DNA from: Dyella flagellata
Lineage (GTDB): Bacteria; Pseudomonadota; Gammaproteobacteria; Xanthomonadales; Rhodanobacteraceae
Assembly: GCF_030160275.1 (NCBI RefSeq)
Contig: NZ_BSOA01000029.1
Location: 25,691-89,690, forward strand
Length of the DNA: 64,000 nt
Direction of reading: 5' to 3'
The notes under the pieces: generated by a model
Databases searched by the model: none
What the model was told of the DNA's origin: nothing
The model's input: the letters and a program-made list of their open reading frames with translations, nothing else
Made by a program: the position numbers and the translations under genes
Part shown: positions 33,500-43,193 of the stretch, piece by piece
How the letters are laid out: each line of letters begins with the position of its first letter
Numbering within the stretch: position 1 is the stretch's first letter

Positions 33500-35284
33500 A
33501 TGAAGGTTTTTAGCTCGAATTGGCTCCGCGTCGCGGTGCTCGCTTTATTTCTGTGGCCCGCGTTCTGCCTGGCTCAGGTAGCTGGTCCATACACTGATGC
33601 CGAAGCGGCGCGCTTTCTCGCACAAGCGACGTTTGGTCCCACCACGGCGGACATCGCGCACTTGCGGCAAGTCGGTTATCAGGGGTGGTTGAACGAACAG
33701 TTCGCCGCACCGGTGTCAACCGAAAAACCTTATCTTGACTGGGTAGCAGGCTTGCCCAACACGCCGGACGGCAATAACACCGTCAACGACGACACCCGAA
33801 TGGAAGCCTGGTGGATCAATGCCTTAGGCACACCCGATCCCAGTCGCGGCATGCGTATGCCGACCGATCAATTACGGCAGCGCGTCGCCCTTGCGCTGTC
33901 CGAGATCTTTGTCGTCTCCAATGCAAATGGCACGCTCGCCTACGAACCGTATGCGCTGGCGAGCTGGCACGACATGCTCGCCGCCGATGCGTTCGGTAAT
34001 TACCGCACCCTGCTTGAAGACGTGACCAAGAGCCCGGCGATGGCCACGTATCTGAGCATGCTCGCCAATCAGAAGGCTGATCCGACGCAAAACATTCATC
34101 CCGACGAGAACTATGCGCGCGAGGTCATGCAGCTGTTTTCGATCGGGCTGGTGCAGCTCAATACCGATGGCACCCCCAAGCTGGACGCCAACAACCAGCC
34201 GATTCCGACCTACGACCAGACCGTCGTGCGCGGCATGGCGGCGGTGTTCACGGGCTGGAACTGGAACAACGCAACTTGTACCACCGGCTCATGGCCGTGC
34301 TGCACGGCGGACACCTATACCAATTGCGGCCCGAGCGACACCAACTCTCCCGCATGGTGGAGTCCGCTGCAGCCCATTGCCGACTTCCACGACAGCACCT
34401 CGGACAAGCAGTTGCTTAACTATCCAGGTGTGGCATTGAGCAACGGGATACTTATCCACGGCGGTGATGCGCAAACCGAGATGACCGCCGCGCTCGACAA
34501 TATTTTCCATCACCCCAATGTCGGTCCGTTCATCGCGCGACGCCTGATCCAACGCCTGGTGACGAGTAACCCGACGCCAGGCTATGTCAGCCACATTGCA
34601 CAGGTGTTCAACGACGACGGCAGTAGTGCGCATGTGCGCGGCAACCTGCAAGCGGTGGTGCAGGCGATCCTGCTCGATCCGGAGGCGGTGGTAGGTGCGT
34701 CGTATGTGCCCAATCCGGATGCTTACGGCAAGTTGCGCGAACCCTTGCTTAAGCTCACTCATCTATGGAGAGCGATGGGGGCCGAAACGCCAAACGGCCG
34801 GGTGGATACGCCTTATCCAGAATGGGAAAGCACCTACGGCCAGGCACCGCTGCGTTCGCCTAGCGTCTTCAATTTCTTCAAGCCGGATTTCCAGCAACCG
34901 GGTGAGCTGAGTCAGCGCGGGCTGTTCGGCCCGGAATTCCAGGTCTATACGGCAACGACAGCGGTAACCATACCCAACGATATCTTTCATCGCATTTTTT
35001 GCGACTACACCACCAGCACAAACTGCTATTCGTCGGGTGGTCCGAACACGATGTCTATCAATGCGGATCGCGACGCCGTGCTGGCACTCAACAACCCCTC
35101 CGGATTGATCGATCTCTACAATTTGCTGTTCATGTCAGGCCAGATGTCTTCTTTCATGCATGACACGCTGCTGACGCGGCTCAATGCCATGACCGACAAC
35201 TCCGACGGCACTCTCGGTCGCCAGCGCGTGCAGCATGCGCTCTACCTGATCATCAATTCACCCGAATATTCCGTGCAGAAATGA
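33500..35284 (+). CDS. DUF1800 family exported protein
   Basis: A 594-residue DUF1800 protein with a Sec signal peptide (cleavage near FCLAQ, residue 26). Family features: AARFLAQATFGPTTADIAHL, QLRQRVALALSEIFVVS, the DENYAREVMQLFSIGLVQLN block, and HPNVGPFIARRLIQRLVTSNP. Function unknown; DUF1800 genes are almost always followed by a DUF1501 gene, as here 10 bases downstream. The ribosome site GGAGGGGG precedes ATG 33500. Cysteines in the middle (TCTTGSWPCCTADTYTNC) may form disulphides outside the cytoplasm. Confidence 0.9.
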   Translation: MKVFSSNWLRVAVLALFLWPAFCLAQVAGPYTDAEAARFLAQATFGPTTADIAHLRQVGYQGWLNEQFAAPVSTEKPYLDWVAGLPNTPDGNNTVNDDTRMEAWWINALGTPDPSRGMRMPTDQLRQRVALALSEIFVVSNANGTLAYEPYALASWHDMLAADAFGNYRTLLEDVTKSPAMATYLSMLANQKADPTQNIHPDENYAREVMQLFSIGLVQLNTDGTPKLDANNQPIPTYDQTVVRGMAAVFTGWNWNNATCTTGSWPCCTADTYTNCGPSDTNSPAWWSPLQPIADFHDSTSDKQLLNYPGVALSNGILIHGGDAQTEMTAALDNIFHHPNVGPFIARRLIQRLVTSNPTPGYVSHIAQVFNDDGSSAHVRGNLQAVVQAILLDPEAVVGASYVPNPDAYGKLREPLLKLTHLWRAMGAETPNGRVDTPYPEWESTYGQAPLRSPSVFNFFKPDFQQPGELSQRGLFGPEFQVYTATTAVTIPNDIFHRIFCDYTTSTNCYSSGGPNTMSINADRDAVLALNNPSGLIDLYNLLFMSGQMSSFMHDTLLTRLNAMTDNSDGTLGRQRVQHALYLIINSPEYSVQK

Positions 35285-35294
35285 GGATGCCGAG

Positions 35295-36728
35295 ATGCCT
35301 TTAAGCCGTCGTGACTTTCTGCGCCGTAGCATGTATGCCACCCTGGGCGGGGTCGGCCTGTATTCGGGGTTCGGCAACCTTCGCCTGCTCCAGGCTGCCG
35401 CCTTGCAAAGCAACTATGCCTTCAACGACTACAAGGCATTGGTATGCGTCTATCTGTATGGTGGTAACGATAGTTTCAACACCATCGTGCCTTACGACAG
35501 CGCAACCTATGCCACCTATGCGAGTTCGCGTGCCGGCCTCGCCTTGGCGCAAGCCGATATCCAGGCGAATAACCTGACTCCCGCCGCGTTCGTGCAAGGC
35601 TTGCCCGGTGGACCGCCAAGCGATGGCGGCGCCTATGGCCTGCATCCGGCCATGCCGGAATTGCGCGGTCTGTTCAATGCGGGACACGCTGCCGTCGTCG
35701 CCAATGTCGGCTCCCTGCTCTACCCGATCACGCAAGCGCAGTTTCGGCAGGGCCTGGTTCCGCCACCACCGCAGCTGTTTTCGCACGACGACCAGACCAC
35801 GCAATGGCAGACCTCGCGCCCGGACGACGCCAATGCCAATGGCTGGGGCGGCAGGATGGCGGATGTGTTGTCGTCCGGCAATGCCAATCCGCAATTCTCG
35901 ATGAGCATGACCTTGTCCGGCACCAATCTCTTTCAGCGCGGAGCGACGGTGAACCAATACGCCGTCGACCCAGGCGGGGTTGAGGCCATGAGCTATCTCG
36001 GTAATGGTCCCGAATCCTGGGTGGCCGGCGGCACGACGGCCGATACGAATGCCTACAACGCATTGATTCGAGGCCCCGCGCCGAGCAACGCGCTGGAGCG
36101 CGCATACGCCGCATCAACCAGCAGCGCCATCGACTCTTACACCGTGCTTCTCAATGCCCTCGGTCAGGCACCGGCACTTGCCACGACATTCCCAGATTCA
36201 GAGCTTGGCAATCAACTCAAAATGGTGGCGCAGCTGTTGCAAGTGCGATCCGCGCTTGGCGCGAACCGTCAGATATTCTTCGTTTCCGCTGGTGGCTACG
36301 ATACCCACACCGACCAATTGGCGCAGCAGCAGGCCAATCTCACGCAACTCTCGCAAGCGCTGTCCGCGTTCTATAGCGCAACGGTAGCGCTAGGCCTGGA
36401 TCAGAGCGTAACAGCCTTCACCGCCTCCGACTTCGGCCGCTCTCTCTCGGTCAACAGCGGCGGCACCGACCATGGCTGGGGCGGCCATCACTTCGTGGTC
36501 GGCGGCGCGGTTCGCGGTCAGCGTTTTTACGGCACGATGCCTAGCTTACTGACCACAGCTGCAGGCAATCCGGACGATACCGGTTACGGTCAGATCATTC
36601 CGACCACCGCGGTGGATCAATACGCGGCGACGCTGGCGAACTGGCTGGGTGTAAACGGGAGCGATATCGCCAGCATCTTCCCGAATCTCGGCCGTTTCAA
36701 TGCGCCGAATTTGCGTATTTTTGGGTGA
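35295..36728 (+). CDS. DUF1501 family Tat-exported protein
   Basis: A 477-residue DUF1501 protein, a group related to the sulfatase/phosphatase superfamily. A twin-arginine signal (SRRDFLRRS) opens the protein, so it is exported folded. The family block GGNDSFNTIVP lies near residue 56, the DTHTDQL segment near 335 and the closing DHGWGGHHFVVGGAVRG near 395-411, with His residues that could bind metal. Cotranscribed with the DUF1800 gene; the pair is likely a functional unit at the cell surface of unknown role. Confidence 0.9.
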   Translation: MPLSRRDFLRRSMYATLGGVGLYSGFGNLRLLQAAALQSNYAFNDYKALVCVYLYGGNDSFNTIVPYDSATYATYASSRAGLALAQADIQANNLTPAAFVQGLPGGPPSDGGAYGLHPAMPELRGLFNAGHAAVVANVGSLLYPITQAQFRQGLVPPPPQLFSHDDQTTQWQTSRPDDANANGWGGRMADVLSSGNANPQFSMSMTLSGTNLFQRGATVNQYAVDPGGVEAMSYLGNGPESWVAGGTTADTNAYNALIRGPAPSNALERAYAASTSSAIDSYTVLLNALGQAPALATTFPDSELGNQLKMVAQLLQVRSALGANRQIFFVSAGGYDTHTDQLAQQQANLTQLSQALSAFYSATVALGLDQSVTAFTASDFGRSLSVNSGGTDHGWGGHHFVVGGAVRGQRFYGTMPSLLTTAAGNPDDTGYGQIIPTTAVDQYAATLANWLGVNGSDIASIFPNLGRFNAPNLRIFG

Positions 36729-36746
36729 GTTGAGCAACAAATAGCG

Positions 36747-36816
36747 CGTAGGCTGGGATGATAATCCCAGCTTTCCACGCGAGATGCTGGTGCTGGGATT
36801 GCCATCCCAGCCTACG
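36747..36816. repeat. GTAGGCTGGGATG REP pair, copy 4
   Basis: Lies 18 bases after the DUF1501 stop; both halves well conserved. Confidence 0.9.
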
Positions 36817-36837
36817 CCCTAACGTCCAAAGAACCGT

Positions 36838-36920
36838 GCCGTCATTCCCGCGAAAGCGGGAATCCATCTTCGCTTTTTGCGTCAGAGCAAATGGATTCCC
36901 GCTTTCGCGGGAATGACGGC
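36838..36920. repeat. Perfect 30-bp inverted repeat of the CATTCCCGCGAAAGCGGGAAT type
   Basis: The left arm 36838-36867 and right arm 36891-36920 are exact reverse complements separated by 23 bases. Each arm itself contains the dyad CCCGCGAAAGCGGG. Such elements are widespread in proteobacterial intergenic DNA. Confidence 0.85.
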
Positions 36921-36935
36921 ATTTGGGGCACCCCA

Positions 36936-36964
36936 GCCCTCCCCTACTACACGTAGGGGAGGGC
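36936..36964. repeat. Right-half hairpin of the composite GC-rich repeat
   Basis: GCCCTCCCCTAC and GTAGGGGAGGGC around a TACAC loop, 9 bases before the stop of the HAF-repeat gene (minus strand); may serve as its terminator. Confidence 0.7.
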
Positions 36965-36972
36965 GATGAAGA

Positions 36973-38151
36973 TCAAAGACCATCCGGCACCGCGACGAAG
37001 GTGGAGTAAACCTTTGTTACTGGATTCAACAACTGCCCGGTGATTACCCCGGCATCATTGATGTCGTTGGCAGACCACAACTGACCGCTAACGCCGCTGG
37101 TCACTTGGGGCGAGTTCAGATCAACGATGCGGCCATTACGCCACATGACAGCATGGCAGGCACCCAGCGAATCGCAGGATTGTCCCACGATGGTGCCTTG
37201 ACCATTGATACCCAACGCCTGGCTGGTGGCATCTTTTGGCAGCGTGCCCAGGTCACGCATACCACCGGCGGGCGTCCAAACGAAGGCATGCGTATATAAA
37301 GCCGCCGCGCCTCCTGGATTCGCTACATCCGCAAAACCTACAACGACGCCACGCTCGTTGATCGCCATGGGCGTGTTCCAGGCCGGCACGCCGAGATTGC
37401 CAAGGTCGGTCGCCTTGCCGTCTTGCCATAGCACCGCGTGGATCGCCGTATAGCGACCGATGGCCTGGTCGCACAAACCCGAAATACCCACGATCTGCCC
37501 ACGATTGTTGATGGCGGTCGCCGCACCGGAAGTATCGGTGCCGATCAACGGCAAGGCGTGGATGTCGTCATCCCCCGGCCCATAGACCACGGGTTTAAAC
37601 TGCAGCACTTGGTGGGAGACTGGATCGCAGGTCGAGTCGTGCACCGTGTTTTCCGCCCAGCCTACGGCTAGACCGAAATCGTTGGCGCCCGTCGCAAAAC
37701 CATTGTTGCCGCCCAGCGTAGGCAAGGCTTGCATATGGCCCCAACGCCATACGAAACCGCGGCAGATGTGGCCGGAGGGATTGCCGGTCGCAAAGAAGAT
37801 GTAGCAGCTCCAGTTCTCGCCCAAGGGATCCATCTGTGCGGTTTCGGCAATGCCGACCAGTACGCCATAGTCGTTTTTCACCGGCCAGGCGATGGCGCTA
37901 TTGGGCCCGCCCAGCGTGCCCAGGTCGAACGCCGAGCCGCTCAGCCAGAGTGCGGCATGCTGAGTCTGGTCGCCCGGCAAATTGGAATTGCCGCTGACCA
38001 GTCCAAATCGATTGATGCTGCTGCCCGAGCTGGACGTCCCGCCCAGCGAACCGAGCGTGCGGACCTGGTAATGGTCGGCCGCCGCCGTCATAGGCAGTTC
38101 GGCTAGCAGACCTGCCATGCAAACAGCTGCCGTCAGCATGATGCGACTCAT
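36973..38151 (-). CDS. HAF-repeat exported protein
   Basis: A 392-residue protein with a Sec signal peptide (cleavage near TAAAD, residue 25) and repeated beta-propeller-like HAF units: LGTLGG, INxxGxVVG and HAxLWxxG patterns recur across the whole length (e.g. AINNRGQIVG, AINERGVVVG, GINGQGTIVG, DINDAGVITG). These proteins are extracellular with unknown roles. Three pairs of cysteines (WSCYIF, HICRGF, STCDPV, GLCDQA, QSCDSLGAC) suggest disulphides. It is divergent from a MocR-type regulator. Confidence 0.85.
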   Translation of the reverse strand: MSRIMLTAAVCMAGLLAELPMTAAADHYQVRTLGSLGGTSSSGSSINRFGLVSGNSNLPGDQTQHAALWLSGSAFDLGTLGGPNSAIAWPVKNDYGVLVGIAETAQMDPLGENWSCYIFFATGNPSGHICRGFVWRWGHMQALPTLGGNNGFATGANDFGLAVGWAENTVHDSTCDPVSHQVLQFKPVVYGPGDDDIHALPLIGTDTSGAATAINNRGQIVGISGLCDQAIGRYTAIHAVLWQDGKATDLGNLGVPAWNTPMAINERGVVVGFADVANPGGAAALYTHAFVWTPAGGMRDLGTLPKDATSQALGINGQGTIVGQSCDSLGACHAVMWRNGRIVDLNSPQVTSGVSGQLWSANDINDAGVITGQLLNPVTKVYSTFVAVPDGL

Positions 38152-38279
38152 GGGATGCTCCTTATCTTCACGTGGTGGGGCTGGAATCAGCCGTGGGTTC
38201 TAGCGTGGTCGCAGGGGTAGCTCGCCAAAAGCGCCACTTTGGCGATGCCGGCTAGTCCGGTCCGCGCTATAGTCCGGCC

Positions 38280-39812
38280 ATGCGCCGCTGGGCTTTGACC
38301 ATTGCGCTGGATCCCCAACGCGAGCTGCCGATGTTTCTGCAGCTGGCGCGTGGAATTGCCGACGATATTCGTGACGGTCGCCTGCGTGCCGGCGAGCCGC
38401 TGCCCGGCACTCGCGAATTGGCTGAACAGCTGGGTGTGAATCGCAACACCATCGTGGCCGGCTATGAAGAACTGGCTGCGGAAGGGCTGGTGCGAACGCG
38501 CGTCGGCGGCGGCACTTTCGTTGCCTCCCCGCTACCGACAGCCGCTCACACAGCCGCGCGTGCGAAAGACGCGCCGGCAGACGTCCCCAGCTACGCCCTC
38601 GCCGACTCCATCCACGCCATGCCTGCCGTCAAGCCGCCGCCACCGGGCAGCCTGATGATTGCGCATAGCTTGCCGGACACACGGCTGTTTCCCGCCGAAG
38701 CGCTGACGCGCGCTTTCAGGCGCGCAATCCTGCAACGCGGCCGCTCGTTGATCGGCTATGCGGACCCTTGTGGCCATCATCGCCTGCGCGAAGAACTGGC
38801 CAGCATGTTGCGCAGTACGCGCGCCCTGCCCGCCGTGGCCGACGGCCTGATGGTGACCCGCAGCCTGGAACAGGGCATCGATCTGGTGGCGCGCATGCTG
38901 CTCAAGCCTGGCGACGTCGTGGCGGTGGAAGCTTTCGGCTATCCACCCGCGTGGAGCGTGCTGCGCCTGGCTGGCGCGCAATTGATGCCCTTGCCCTTAG
39001 ACGGCGATGGACTGGATGTGGCCGCGCTGGAAGATGCACTGAAGCATCAACGCATTCGTGCCGTTTTCCTCACACCCCATCATCAATTTCCCACCACTTG
39101 CGTGATGTCGCCGACGCGCCGGGAGCGGCTTGCCGCGCTGGCTTCGACGCATCAATTCGCCATCATCGAAGACGACTACGACCACGAATTCCATTACGCC
39201 GGCAAGCCCATTTTGCCGATTGCCGCAGGAAGGGATCGTGCCAATGTGATCTATATCGGCTCGCTTTCGAACCTGTTCGCACCTGGCATCAGCACTGGCT
39301 TCATTCATGCGCCGCCGGCGGTCTTCGAACGTCTTGCGCATCTGCGCTCAGCCAGCGATCCGCGTACCGATGTCGCGATGGAGTGCGCCATCGCCGAACT
39401 GTTTGAAGATGGCGAGCTGTTGCGTCATATGCGCCGCATGCGGCGTACCTATGCAGCACGTCGCGACGCACTGGCTGATTCCCTGCGGCGTCACTTAGGC
39501 AGCGCCTTGCGTTTTCGGGTTCCCGAAGGGGGCATGGGGTTATGGGCACAGGTGGACGACTCCATCGCCATCGATCGCTGGAGCGAACAGGGCGAACGTG
39601 CTGGCGTGCAGTTCTTCAGCGCCAAGCGTTATGACTTTCATCAGCGGGAGCAATCGCATTTACGGCTGGCCTTCAGTTACCTCGATGAGGCCGAGCTTGA
39701 TGAAGCGGCGCAGCGCATGGCTCGTGCGCTGGCGGAGCTGGGTAAGCGGCCAAGCAAGCCATCCCGCAAGGCGGTGTCGCCCGACATCATCGCGCAATCG
39801 CCGCACACATAG
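38280..39812 (+). CDS. MocR-like regulator lacking the PLP lysine
   Basis: A 510-residue GntR/MocR protein. The winged HTH spans about residues 15-80 (PLPGTRELAEQLGVNRNTIV ... LVRTRVGGGTFV) and a fold-type I aminotransferase domain about 130-480 (FAIIEDDYDHEFHY is conserved). The PLP-binding segment, which in MocR proteins reads roughly GSFSK-x-x-x-P-x-x-R-x-G, here reads GSLSNLFAPGISTG. Asn replaces the Schiff-base Lys at residue 331 and the nearby Arg is also gone. It could still sense a ligand, but not by the normal internal aldimine. Divergent from the HAF gene. Confidence 0.88.
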   Translation: MRRWALTIALDPQRELPMFLQLARGIADDIRDGRLRAGEPLPGTRELAEQLGVNRNTIVAGYEELAAEGLVRTRVGGGTFVASPLPTAAHTAARAKDAPADVPSYALADSIHAMPAVKPPPPGSLMIAHSLPDTRLFPAEALTRAFRRAILQRGRSLIGYADPCGHHRLREELASMLRSTRALPAVADGLMVTRSLEQGIDLVARMLLKPGDVVAVEAFGYPPAWSVLRLAGAQLMPLPLDGDGLDVAALEDALKHQRIRAVFLTPHHQFPTTCVMSPTRRERLAALASTHQFAIIEDDYDHEFHYAGKPILPIAAGRDRANVIYIGSLSNLFAPGISTGFIHAPPAVFERLAHLRSASDPRTDVAMECAIAELFEDGELLRHMRRMRRTYAARRDALADSLRRHLGSALRFRVPEGGMGLWAQVDDSIAIDRWSEQGERAGVQFFSAKRYDFHQREQSHLRLAFSYLDEAELDEAAQRMARALAELGKRPSKPSRKAVSPDIIAQSPHT

Positions 39813-39818
39813 AGGGTG

Positions 39819-39887
39819 CGTAGGCTGGGATGGCAATCCCAGCACCGGGGTGGCGTGTGGAAGCTGGGATTACCATCCCAGCCTACG
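39819..39887. repeat. GTAGGCTGGGATG REP pair, copy 5
   Basis: Follows the MocR-like gene; the open frame of the peptidase reads through it, but the real start is downstream. Confidence 0.9.
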
Positions 39888-40043
39888 CGCCGCATCAGCG
39901 TTGTGCTGATTTATGCGGGAATGACGGCAAAAAATCATGGGGTGCCGGGTAGAAGCGCTTTTGCCACTGGCGTTTTCCGTCCAGGCATGCATGCTTTGCG
40001 TTCCGCGCGAGGATCTTCCTCGTGCCCACCACGGAGCGGAAGC

Positions 40044-42170
40044 ATGAGCCTGAAAGCATCGATGCGGTTGGCGCTGGCACTCACCGTCATAATGGGCGGC
40101 ATGAGCCAAGCCCACGAAAACACTCCGGTGCCCAGCACCGCTGCAAGTACCGACGATCCCTATCTCTGGTTGGAGGACATCCACGGCACGCGCGCGATGG
40201 ACTGGGTGAAAACCCAGAACACGGTCACGCAAAAGCAGTTCGCCGACAATCCCGCCTTCACGCAGACGCGCGACCGCATCCTGGAAGTGCTCGATTCGGA
40301 TGCGCGCATTCCGTATGTGGCACGCCGCGGCGACCATCTGTTCAACTTCTGGCAGGACAAGGCGAATCCGCGTGGCCTGTGGCGCCGCACCACGCTGGAG
40401 GAATACCGCAAGGCCGAGCCCAAGTGGGAAGTGCTGCTGGATCTCGACGCGCTGAACAAGGCCGAGGGCAAGCGCTGGGTCTTCAAGGGCAGCGATTGCC
40501 TGAAGCCCGATTACCGCCGCTGCCTGGTCCAGTTGTCGCCCGATGGCGGCGACGCGGTGGAAGTGCGCGAGTTCGACATCGCCAGCAAGTCGTTCGTGAA
40601 GGATGGCTTCCACTTGCCGGCAGCCAAATCCCAGGTGGGTTGGATCGACGACAACCATATCTACGTCGGCACCGATTTCGGCCCGGGCTCGATGACCACG
40701 TCCAGCTATCCGCGCATTGCGAAGATATGGCAACGCGGCACACCGCTCAGCGCCGCCAAGACGGTGTACGAAGGCAAGATGGAAGATTTGTCGGTAAGCG
40801 CTTCCCACGATCGCACGCCCGGTTTTGAACGCGATTTCGTCAGCGTTGCGCACGACTTCTTCCACAGTGACACGTACCAGCTCAAGGATGGCAAGCTGAT
40901 CCATCTGGATGTGCCGGTGGATGCTGCCAACGTGGATGCGCATCGCGAATGGTTACTGGTGCAACTGCGCTCGGCATGGACGGTCGGCGGCAATACTTAT
41001 CCTTCCGGCGCGCTGATCGCCACCAAGTTCGACGATTTCCTGGCCGGCAAGCGCCAGTTCACCACGCTGTTCGTGCCCGACGAGCACACCGCGCTCTCAA
41101 GCTATTCCTGGACGCGCAATCACCTGATCCTCGACCTGATGGATGACGTGAAGACTCGCCTCGATGTGCTTACACCAAAGGCCGAAGGCAACTGGGCGCG
41201 CGAAGAGATGCCCGGTGCGCCGAAATTCAGCACGGTGATGGTCAACACAGACCCCGACCGCAGCGACGAATACTGGCTGATCGTCACCGGCTTCCTCACG
41301 CCTACCTCGCTGGAACGTGGCGTACTGGGTGAAGGCAAGGCACAGACGCTCAAGCAAAGCCCGGCGTTCTTCGACGCCTCGAAGTTCGAGGTAAGCCAGC
41401 ACTTCGTCGCTTCCAAGGATGGCACGCAGGTGCCGTACTTCGAGATTGCGCCGAAGGACATCAAGCTCGACGGCAGCCATCGCACTCTGCTGTATGGCTA
41501 TGGCGGCTTCGAGATTGCGCTGCAGCCGTTCTACAGCGGCAGTGTCGGCCGTGCATGGCTGGAACGTGGCGGCGTTTACGTGATCGCCAATATCCGTGGC
41601 GGTGGCGAATACGGCCCACGCTGGCACCAGGCCGCCCTGCAGGCCAATCGCCTGCGTGCGTATGAAGATTTTTCCGCGGTGGCCAACGACCTGATCAAGC
41701 GCGGCGTGACCTCGCCCGAGCATCTGGGCGCCGAAGGCGGCAGTAACGGCGGCCTGCTGATGGGCAATATGCTTACCCTGTATCCGCAGCTGTTCGGTGC
41801 GATCGCCTGCGAAGTGCCGTTGCTGGACATGAAGCGCTACGTGCATCTTTCCGCCGGTGCCTCATGGATCGCCGAATACGGCAACCCGGACGACCCCAAG
41901 CAATGGGACTTCATCAAGACGTTCTCGCCTTATCAGAACGTCAAATCCGGCGAAAACTATCCTTCTGTGCTGTTCTACACCGCCACTAGCGACGATCGCG
42001 TAGGGCCGGTGCAGGCGCGCAAGATGGCGGCCAAGATGGAAGGCATGGGCCACCGCAACGTCTGGTTCTACGAGAACACCGAGGGCGGCCACGGCGCGAG
42101 CGCCGACAACAAGCAGACGGCATATATGCATGCGCTGGCTTATGAATTCTTGTGGGACAAGCTGAAGTAA
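40044..42170 (+). CDS. Prolyl oligopeptidase family serine peptidase (S9A)
   Basis: A 708-residue S9 peptidase that cleaves short proline-containing peptides. A signal peptide (cleavage near GMSQA-H, residue 24) suggests a periplasmic location. The N-terminal seven-bladed propeller runs from about 40 to 430, and the alpha/beta hydrolase domain follows with GGSNGGLLMG (nucleophile Ser near 570), SDDRVGPVQA (Asp) and EGGHGASAD (His). The start is ATG 40044 with GGAG 8 bases upstream; the open frame to 39816 crosses a REP. Confidence 0.95.
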   Translation: MSLKASMRLALALTVIMGGMSQAHENTPVPSTAASTDDPYLWLEDIHGTRAMDWVKTQNTVTQKQFADNPAFTQTRDRILEVLDSDARIPYVARRGDHLFNFWQDKANPRGLWRRTTLEEYRKAEPKWEVLLDLDALNKAEGKRWVFKGSDCLKPDYRRCLVQLSPDGGDAVEVREFDIASKSFVKDGFHLPAAKSQVGWIDDNHIYVGTDFGPGSMTTSSYPRIAKIWQRGTPLSAAKTVYEGKMEDLSVSASHDRTPGFERDFVSVAHDFFHSDTYQLKDGKLIHLDVPVDAANVDAHREWLLVQLRSAWTVGGNTYPSGALIATKFDDFLAGKRQFTTLFVPDEHTALSSYSWTRNHLILDLMDDVKTRLDVLTPKAEGNWAREEMPGAPKFSTVMVNTDPDRSDEYWLIVTGFLTPTSLERGVLGEGKAQTLKQSPAFFDASKFEVSQHFVASKDGTQVPYFEIAPKDIKLDGSHRTLLYGYGGFEIALQPFYSGSVGRAWLERGGVYVIANIRGGGEYGPRWHQAALQANRLRAYEDFSAVANDLIKRGVTSPEHLGAEGGSNGGLLMGNMLTLYPQLFGAIACEVPLLDMKRYVHLSAGASWIAEYGNPDDPKQWDFIKTFSPYQNVKSGENYPSVLFYTATSDDRVGPVQARKMAAKMEGMGHRNVWFYENTEGGHGASADNKQTAYMHALAYEFLWDKLK

Positions 42171-42183
42171 TGCCGCATTGGCA

Positions 42184-42210
42184 CCCTCCCCTACGTGTAG
42201 TCGGGGAGGG
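42184..42210. repeat. GC-rich hairpin after the peptidase gene
   Basis: CCCTCCCC and GGGGAGGG around ACGTGTAGT; related to the composite GC-rich repeat and possibly a terminator. Confidence 0.55.
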
Positions 42211-42266
42211 AGCTGGCTTAGGCGAGGTTGAAACACTGCGCCGGCGCAAGGGCTAAAATCGCCCGC

Positions 42267-43127
42267 ATGAAATCGCATCTCCCGATACGCCCCGAACTGC
42301 GCGAATGGATCCTCACCACCACAAGTGCCGGCCACAGCGTCGACACTGTGCTGAAGATGATGCAGGACACCGGCTACGACCTGCGGCAAAGCCGCAGCAT
42401 TCTCGCCACCGTGTTGAACATGCCGATCTCGGCACTGGACGCGCACACGCAGGCACCCCCCGCACCGAAAAGCCAGGGCCGCCGCACGCGGCATCCGGAA
42501 GCGCCGCAGATGGTGGTCAATGGCCACACCGTCCATGTGGGGCTGAGCATGGAGTCGCCTGCGCTGCGCGTGCTCAACGATTTTCTTTCCGCCGAGGAAT
42601 GCAACGCCTTGATCGAACAGGCCAGGCCGCGCCTGCAACGGGCCCGGACGGTCGACAGTTCAGGCAAGCAGCAGATCGATGCGCGCCGTACCAGCGAAGG
42701 CATGTTTTTCGTGACCGGCGAAACGCCGCTGATCCAGCGCATCGAGCAACGCATCGCCAGCATGCTGAGCATTCCGGTGGATCATGGCGAGGGCCTGCAG
42801 GTGCTGCACTATCTTCCCGGCCAGCAGTACGAACCCCACTACGACTGGTTCAATCCCGACCAGCCCGGCTTCGCCGCCATCACCGCCAAAGGCGGCCAGC
42901 GCATCGCCAGCCTGGTGATGTACTTGAATACGCCCGAGGCCGGCGGCGGCACGGCGTTTCCGCAAGTGGGAGTGACGGTGACGGCGCTATGCGGCTCGGC
43001 TGTCTATTTCGCTTATGACACCGGCGACGAGGCGTCGCTGCACGCAGGCCTGCCGGTGCAGAAGGGCGAAAAATGGATCGCCACCAAGTGGCTGCGCGAA
43101 CGGCCGTTCCAAAAAGCCGCACGCTGA
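42267..43127 (+). CDS. 2OG-Fe(II) oxygenase, prolyl 4-hydroxylase-like
   Basis: A 286-residue protein. An N-terminal helical part (about 1-60) precedes a P4H-type double-stranded beta helix: HYDWF supplies the His-x-Asp pair, SLHAGLPV the distal His, and KWIATKW the 2-oxoglutarate-binding Lys. GGGTAFPQVG is also typical. Likely hydroxylates proline in proteins or free amino acids; the substrate is not evident. The start is ATG 42267 because the frame further upstream overlaps non-conserved sequence. Confidence 0.92.
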   Translation: MKSHLPIRPELREWILTTTSAGHSVDTVLKMMQDTGYDLRQSRSILATVLNMPISALDAHTQAPPAPKSQGRRTRHPEAPQMVVNGHTVHVGLSMESPALRVLNDFLSAEECNALIEQARPRLQRARTVDSSGKQQIDARRTSEGMFFVTGETPLIQRIEQRIASMLSIPVDHGEGLQVLHYLPGQQYEPHYDWFNPDQPGFAAITAKGGQRIASLVMYLNTPEAGGGTAFPQVGVTVTALCGSAVYFAYDTGDEASLHAGLPVQKGEKWIATKWLRERPFQKAAR

Positions 43128-43130
43128 ATT

Positions 43131-43193
43131 GTAGGCTGGGATGACAATCCCAGCATTGCCGTTCGCGGTGCTGGGATTGTCATCCCAGCCTAC
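43131..43193. repeat. GTAGGCTGGGATG REP pair, copy 6
   Basis: Lies 3 bases after the oxygenase stop and supplies the last codons and TGA stop of the convergent membrane-protein gene. Confidence 0.9.
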
